A stretch of 34,154 bases of DNA, from NCBI GenBank assembly GCA_964513215.1, contig CAZELU010000021.1, forward strand, positions 1 to 34,154, written 5' to 3'. Shown one piece after another: positions 30,565 through 34,154 of the stretch. This DNA comes from Casp-actino8 sp964513215. Its GTDB lineage: Bacteria > Actinomycetota > Acidimicrobiia > Acidimicrobiales > Ilumatobacteraceae. The notes under the pieces are model-generated. The model did no database searches. It was not told the origin of the DNA and saw only the letters and a program-made list of their open reading frames with translations. The position numbers and the translations under genes were made by a program. Each line of letters starts with the position of its first letter. Positions within the stretch are counted from its first letter, which is position 1.

Positions 30565-31086
30565 ATGGCTCGTATCGACGTTCCCGACGGAGAAGGTCTC
30601 GAAGCCGCTCGCATGTGGCAGTTGGCCCCGCACATGGGCAAAGGTGTGCACGCCATGAGCGAGGCGGTGTACGTGCAGTCGTCGCTGAGCATTCGCGAGC
30701 GGGAAGTCGCGCGCATGCGCGTCGCCCAGCTCAATCAATGCGTCGTTTGACTGAATACTCGGGCCGCATCGGCGATGCGGCAAGGACTCGATGACGAGCT
30801 GTACAACTCGGTTCAGAACTACTACGACAATCCCCACTTCAGCCCGCGCGAACGTCTGGCTGCCGAGTACGCCGAGCGCTTCGCGATCGATCACACTGCG
30901 GTCGACGACGACCTCTGGAATCGGCTACGCGCGAACTACTCCGACTCGGAGTTGCTCGAATTGACCGTCACCATCGGCTTCTGCGTAGGTTTGGGACGCG
31001 CGTTCCAGGTACTCGACGTCGCTCGCGACTTCGACGTGCTCTGGAGCAAGGAACCGCCCCACGACCACGGAGACACACCCGCATGA
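30565..31086 (+). CDS. AhpD/CMD-family selenoprotein with in-frame UGA (C-x-x-U)
   Basis: 173 aa carboxymuconolactone decarboxylase/AhpD-family protein read through one in-frame TGA at 30748-30750 (codon 62). Before it the frame reads 'REREVARMRVAQLNQCVV'; after it 'LNTRAASAMRQGLDDELYN', 'FSPRERLAAEYAERFAIDH' and 'LLELTVTIGFCVGLGRAFQVL'. Family members have QLNQCxxCLNTR here, so the TGA replaces exactly the second Cys of the CxxC redox/proton-relay centre: C59-x-x-Sec62. A SECIS-like hairpin follows at 30763-30781. GAGGAGG precedes the ATG. The downstream half has no ribosome-binding site of its own. The stop overlaps the next gene by 4 nt, so full-length translation is also needed for coupling. 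The alternative is a nonsense mutation or base error (TGC to TGA). Other genes in the window use TGA as stop, so UGA is not simply reassigned. Confidence 0.85.
30763..30781 (+). promoter_or_regulatory. Bacterial SECIS-like hairpin
   Basis: A perfect 8-bp stem (GCCGCATC / GATGCGGC) with apical loop GGC. The loop begins 20 nt after the UGA codon. In the published bacterial SECIS model the apical loop is 16-37 nt from the UGA and has a G in its first two positions; both hold here. It lies inside the coding frame, as bacterial SECIS elements do, and would recruit SelB-GTP-Sec-tRNA. Confidence 0.75.
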
Positions 31087-31463
31087 GCCCGCTCGAGACC
31101 GTCAACGCCTTCATCGCCGCGATCGAGCGCAACGACCTCGACTCGGCCCTGGCCCTGGTCGCCCCCGACTGCGAGTACGACAACGTGCCGATGATGAAGG
31201 TGCACGGCCCCGAGGCCATGCGCGGCATCCTCGGCCCCATGTTCGCGCGGTGCCACGAGATCTCGTGGCCGATCCATCGTCAATCGACCTCGGGCAACGT
31301 GGTGTTCAACGAACGGACCGACAAGTTCCGCATGGACCACGGCTGGGTCGAGTTGCCGGTGAACGGCGTCTGGGAAGTGGTCGACGGCAAGATCACGCTG
31401 TGGCGCGACTACTTCGATCTGCAGAGTTACCTCAAGCAGTTCCCCGCCGACAACCCGCGCTGA
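31083..31463 (+). CDS. Limonene-1,2-epoxide hydrolase-like (SnoaL fold) protein
   Basis: 126 aa single-domain cone-shaped alpha+beta barrel protein. The N-terminal helix 'SPLETVNAFIAAIERNDLDSALALVAPDCEYDNVP' and 'GPEAMRGILGPMF' are typical of the LEH/SnoaL-like group. The Asp-Arg-Asp catalytic set of limonene-epoxide hydrolases can be matched to 'NERTDKFRM' (R, D) and 'GKITLWRDYFD' (R, D). The family opens epoxides of terpenoids or sterols in one step. The ATG overlaps the stop of the AhpD/CMD gene (ATGA), so it belongs to the molybdoenzyme operon. An epoxide made by one of the P450s is a natural substrate candidate, by inference. Confidence 0.88.
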   Translation: MSPLETVNAFIAAIERNDLDSALALVAPDCEYDNVPMMKVHGPEAMRGILGPMFARCHEISWPIHRQSTSGNVVFNERTDKFRMDHGWVELPVNGVWEVVDGKITLWRDYFDLQSYLKQFPADNPR

Positions 31464-31488
31464 CTCGCCGCAGCGCGGCGATCGTCAG
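31460..31488. terminator. Bidirectional hairpin between convergent genes
   Basis: An outer stem CTGAC/GTCAG and an inner stem CGCCGC/GCGGCG (3-nt loop AGC) form a strong GC-rich hairpin. The outer arms contain the stop codons of both convergent genes (31461-31463 and 31485-31487). It has no T-tract on either strand. The symmetrical position suggests a shared end point for the two operons. Confidence 0.55.
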
Positions 31489-32192
31489 TGGGATTCGCCG
31501 AGGTATGACGCTTCGATGAGGCTGCGGTCCTTGGCCAGTTCGGCCGCGCTCCCCTGCATCGCCAACTCGCCGTGACTGAGCACGTAGGCGCGATCGGCGA
31601 CACCGAGGGCCATGTGCACGTGCTGCTCGACCAGGAGCACACCCGCACCGGTCTCATCGGCGATCTGACGCAAGATCGGCAGAAGGCGCTCGACGATGAT
31701 CGGCGCCAAACCCAGGCTCATCTCGTCGACCATGAGCAACTTGGGGCTCACGGTGAGTGCACGGGCCATGGCCAACATCTGCTGTTCGCCACCCGAGAGC
31801 AAGCCAGCGCGGCGATCGAGAATCGCCTCGAGGGCCGGGAAGTAACCCAGCGCCTTCTTGATGTCGGCCGATCCCTTGGCCGCGCCGAGACGCAAATTCT
31901 CGGCCACGGTGAGCTGGTAGAAGAGCGAACGGCCTTCGGGTACGTGAGCGAGGCCCTCGCGCGCGATGAGGTGCGGACGGCGACCCTTCACACTCTTGCC
32001 GAACACCTTGATGTCACCCGAAATGATCGGTACGAGGCCCGACGTGGTGAGCAGTGTGGTGGTCTTGCCAGCGCCGTTGGGGCCGAGCAATGCGACGACT
32101 TCGCCCTCGTTCACTTGAAGGTTCAGACCGCGAACCACCGACACACCGTTGTAACCGGTGTTGAGGTTCTCGATTTCCAGAAGTGCCGCCAT
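31485..32192 (-). CDS. livF: Branched-chain amino acid-type ABC transporter, ATP-binding protein LivF
   Basis: 235 aa ATPase. Walker A 'LLGPNGAGKTTTLLT', Q-loop region 'HLIAREGLAHVPEGRSLFYQLTVAENL' (the LivF-type 'VPEGR' signature), ABC signature 'LLSGGEQQMLAMARAL', Walker B 'KLLMVDEMSLGLAP' and the H-loop 'LLVEQHVHMAL'. LivF/LivG pairs power uptake of branched-chain amino acids, but relatives import urea, amides and aromatic acids, so the substrate is open. ATG 32192 starts 1 nt after the stop of livG (TGA-C-ATG). Last gene of the leftward liv operon. Confidence 0.95.
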   Translation of the reverse strand: MAALLEIENLNTGYNGVSVVRGLNLQVNEGEVVALLGPNGAGKTTTLLTTSGLVPIISGDIKVFGKSVKGRRPHLIAREGLAHVPEGRSLFYQLTVAENLRLGAAKGSADIKKALGYFPALEAILDRRAGLLSGGEQQMLAMARALTVSPKLLMVDEMSLGLAPIIVERLLPILRQIADETGAGVLLVEQHVHMALGVADRAYVLSHGELAMQGSAAELAKDRSLIEASYLGESH

Positions 32193-32193
32193 G

Positions 32194-32922
32194 TCAGGCC
32201 TCCTTCGCGCTGCTGCCGAGGTACGCCTCGATCACCTTGGGATTCCGCTTCACTTCGGCCGGAGTTCCCTCGGCGATCTTGACGCCGAACTCGATGACGT
32301 AGATGTAGTCGCACACGTCGAGCACGAGGCCCATGTCGTGGTCGACAAGGAAGATGGTGATGCCGGCGTCGATGATCTGACGCAGACGCTTGCCGAGCTC
32401 TTGCGACTCGGTGGTGTCGAGACCGGCTGCCGGCTCGTCCATGCACACGAGTTCGGGACGGGCGGCCAGAGCACGGGCCGCTGACACGAGCTTGCGCTGG
32501 CCCTGGCTGATCTCGTTGGGATACTTGCTCGCGAGGTCGCCGATACCGAGAACGTCGAACGCGAAGTCGACACCGTCGCTGCCACGCTTGCGGTTGGGCT
32601 TGACGAGGTCGAGCAAGAAGTTCTTGGTGGACTGNNNNNNNNNNNNNNNNNNNNNNNNNNNNNNNNNNNNNNNNNNNNNNNNNNNNNNNNNNNNNNNNNN
32701 NNNNNNNNNNNNNNNNNNNNNNNNNNNNNNNNNNCCCTTGAACTCGATACGGCCCGTGGTGGGCACGAAGCCAGTGATGCCGTCGATGAACGTGGTCTTG
32801 CCGGCACCGTTGGGGCCGATCAGACCGACCAACTTGCCCTTCTCGACCGTGAGATCGACGTTGTTGACGGCGCGCAGACCGCCGAACGTCACCGACATTC
32901 CCGTCGTCTGAAGCAGACTCAT
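32194..32922 (-). CDS. livG: Branched-chain amino acid-type ABC transporter, ATP-binding protein LivG (interrupted by assembly gap)
   Basis: ATPase partner of LivF. Visible before the gap: 'VTFGGLRAVNNVDLTV' and Walker A 'LIGPNGAGKTTFIDGITGF'. After it: the signature-like 'ISQGQRKLVSAARALAARPE', Walker B 'LVCMDEPAAGLD', H-loop 'FLVDHDMGLVLDVCDYIYVIEFG' and the C-terminal 'NPKVIEAYLG'. The 100 N (32635-32734) hide the Q-loop and 'RTFQ' region. 100 is not a multiple of 3, and the frame across it is only formally open, so the true gap length is unknown. The start ATG 32922 overlaps the permease stop by 4 nt (ATGA). Confidence 0.9.
   Translation of the reverse strand: MSLLQTTGMSVTFGGLRAVNNVDLTVEKGKLVGLIGPNGAGKTTFIDGITGFVPTTGRIEFKXXXXXXXXXXXXXXXXXXXXXXXXXXXXXXXXXXQSTKNFLLDLVKPNRKRGSDGVDFAFDVLGIGDLASKYPNEISQGQRKLVSAARALAARPELVCMDEPAAGLDTTESQELGKRLRQIIDAGITIFLVDHDMGLVLDVCDYIYVIEFGVKIAEGTPAEVKRNPKVIEAYLGSSAKEA
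32635..32734. other. Assembly gap (100 N)
   Basis: Exactly 100 N, the usual placeholder for a scaffold gap of unknown length, inside livG. LivG homologues would need roughly 35-45 residues here, so the real missing stretch is probably of the order of 100-135 bases. Confidence 0.98.
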
Positions 32923-34154
32923 CTTGATCCCTCCCCCTGGGATGCCCCGACCTTACTTCGTTCGGCCAGGGCTTTCTTTCGAACTGCCTTGTCGATCTGT
33001 CTCTGCTTGATGAGCCGCGGTGCGCCGGCCAGACCCTCGGGGTTCTGCACCGCGGTCAGGATGAGTCCGATACCGCCGATGAGCGTGGCGTATCCCTGGT
33101 CGATGTGCAAGATGTTCTCGAGGAAGTTGAAGTTGAGGCCGTTGGGTGCCACCACACCGGCCAGCACCGCACCGCTCACCGACGCGATTCCACCGAGGTA
33201 GGCGAACGACAGGAACGTGAGCGAGGCGAAGGCGCCGAAGTAGGTCGGGGTCACCGAACCGAAGCGGTAGCCCGAGAGCGTTCCACCCAGACCGGCGATG
33301 AACGCCGCCAGACCGAAGGCCAAAATCTTGGTGCGAGCCACGTCGATACCCGCCGCAGCAGCGGCGCGCTCGTTGGAACGCACCGCCAAGAACTGGCGGC
33401 CCGTGTTCGATCGGCGAACGTTCACGACCATCAAGCACAGGATGATCACGAAGACGAGACACACGATGCCGAACCAGGCATTGGGCGGGATGTCGTCGCG
33501 ACCCTTCAACCCGGCCACCTTGAGCAACGTGTTGTTGGGGCCGAAGTCCTTGCCGCCGATCTCCGGCGGCTTCACCGGCAGAGCACCGAGCTCACCGGCG
33601 AACGTCTTGTTCTTGAAGATCAACTGCTCGATGGCCACTGCTGCCGACAGGGTGATGACGGCCAGGTTGACTCCTCGCAATCGGAGCGCCGGAATCGAGA
33701 TGATCGCGCCGAAGATGGCCGCTACGAATGCCCCGATGATCGGTGCGATCGGGAACGGCAGATCCTCGAAGTACTTCGACATGAAGAAGCCGGCGGTGCC
33801 GGCAATGGCCATCTGAGCCAGCGAGATCTGGCCCACGAAGCCGACCAGAACCACCAGCGACAGTGCGATGACGATGGCCACCAACGTGTTGATGGTCGAC
33901 TGACGCCAGTCGTAGTTCCAACCGAAGAGCAGGGCGATGACGACGACTGACGCACCGATGGTGAGCGGAATCACGTTCTTCGGAGCCGCCGCGAAGGGCA
34001 TCTTGCCGGTCGAAACGGCACCGCGGACCGGCAACGACTTTCCGCGCAGGAACATGGCCACCACGATCACGAAGAACGGCAGTGCCTGGGTGAGGCCGGC
34101 GGTGGGCAGCACTCCCTTGGGGAACCAAGTCTGTGCGCCTTGATACTGCACCCA
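32919..34154 (-). CDS. livM: Branched-chain amino acid-type ABC transporter permease, LivM part (5' truncated by window end)
   Basis: At least 411 residues of an inner-membrane permease; the frame is open through the window edge (a Trp codon precedes the GTG at 34151), so the true start is outside. The LivM core begins near 'WRQSTINTLVAIVIALSLVVLVGFVGQISLAQMAIAGTAGF' (the GQ-x-S-x-A/G motif). It contains 'IISIPALRLRGVNLAVITLSAAVAIEQL' and the conserved EAA-like loop 'FLAVRSNERAAAAAGIDVARTKILAFGLAAFIAGLGG'. A stretch of about 75 residues before the core ends in 'FLRGKSLPVRGAV', which looks like the tail of a LivH domain. The protein is therefore probably a LivH-LivM fusion, as in many actinobacteria. 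Confidence 0.9.
   Translation of the reverse strand, partial: WVQYQGAQTWFPKGVLPTAGLTQALPFFVIVVAMFLRGKSLPVRGAVSTGKMPFAAAPKNVIPLTIGASVVVIALLFGWNYDWRQSTINTLVAIVIALSLVVLVGFVGQISLAQMAIAGTAGFFMSKYFEDLPFPIAPIIGAFVAAIFGAIISIPALRLRGVNLAVITLSAAVAIEQLIFKNKTFAGELGALPVKPPEIGGKDFGPNNTLLKVAGLKGRDDIPPNAWFGIVCLVFVIILCLMVVNVRRSNTGRQFLAVRSNERAAAAAGIDVARTKILAFGLAAFIAGLGGTLSGYRFGSVTPTYFGAFASLTFLSFAYLGGIASVSGAVLAGVVAPNGLNFNFLENILHIDQGYATLIGGIGLILTAVQNPEGLAGAPRLIKQRQIDKAVRKKALAERSKVGASQGEGSR

Noticed and set aside
30565..30750. Simple pseudogene by nonsense mutation
   Set aside because: The only lesion is UGA exactly at a redox Cys, followed by a SECIS-like hairpin, and the rest of the gene is intact. It is kept as the main alternative but judged less likely.
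30775..31086. Separate small CMD gene starting at ATG 30775
   Set aside because: This ATG lies inside the SECIS-like stem, has no ribosome-binding site, and would cut the conserved domain in half; reading through the UGA gives a complete family member.
22059..31463. Classical cholesterol degradation cluster
   Set aside because: FadD-, FadE- and P450-like genes are suggestive, but no KshA/B, HsaA-D, KstD, mce genes or KstR-type operator were seen, so the substrate is left open.
1..34154. Mobile elements, phage genes or att sites beside the tRNA-Gly
   Set aside because: No transposase or integrase frame was seen, nor a direct repeat of the tRNA 3' end; the gene order looks like ordinary chromosome.

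Overview
The window comes from a high-GC Gram-positive genome, most likely an uncultured Actinomycetota of the Acidimicrobiia type (a marine or freshwater Ilumatobacter-like lineage is my guess). Signs for this are a wax ester synthase/DGAT, an F420-type LLM oxidoreductase, FadD- and FadE-like lipid enzymes, several cytochromes P450, GTG starts, ATGA/GTGA operon overlaps, and many genes with a -10-like hexamer about 6 nt before the start codon (leaderless transcription). The sequence is gene-dense, with no intergenic stretch over 300 bases. It has no phage, IS or CRISPR signature and one 100-N assembly gap (32635-32734). Lineage is inference; no phylogenetic marker was tested.

Layout. 1-4.9 kb: the tail of a DUF6941-like protein, an Hsp20 chaperone, three paralogous LuxR-type regulators with degenerate receiver domains, a small unknown protein and a WS/DGAT acyltransferase. 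4.95-5.03 kb: tRNA-Gly(GCC). 5.07-8.05 kb: EamA transporter, two small unknown proteins, an Fpg/Nei-family DNA glycosylase and a divergent membrane-anchored protein. 8.08-9.4 kb: metX behind a SAM riboswitch. 9.4-13.4 kb: a lipid catabolism operon (acyl-CoA dehydrogenase, DUF2256-DUF3253 protein, acyl-CoA synthetase, isocitrate-lyase-superfamily enzyme). 13.5-16.5 kb: PhyH dioxygenase, radical SAM/SPASM maturase and an SDR. 16.5-19.6 kb: a zinc locus with a duplicated His-rich protein and znuABC behind a Fur/Zur-type box. 19.6-22.0 kb: class-III aminotransferase translationally coupled to a P450.

22.06-31.5 kb is an oxidative catabolic island. A leftward operon encodes a PEP-utilizing-domain protein, an LLM oxidoreductase, a P450 and an SDR. 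A third P450 is divergent from a rightward operon of a molybdopterin oxidoreductase, an AhpD/CMD-family protein and a limonene-epoxide-hydrolase-like protein. Both promoter regions carry the same TetR-like operator, which suggests one regulon. Its substrate is unknown; a hydrophobic terpenoid- or steroid-like molecule is a reasonable guess. 31.5-34.15 kb: livF, livG and the 3' part of a livM-type permease, running off the window.

The strongest hidden signal is in the AhpD/CMD gene (30565-31086). It is split by one in-frame UGA exactly where the family has the second Cys of its CxxC redox centre, and the frame continues with full family similarity. The UGA is followed 20 nt later by a perfect 8-bp hairpin with a GGC loop that fits the bacterial SECIS model. 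I read it as an unannotated selenoprotein (C59-x-x-U62) that standard gene callers would split into two fragments.
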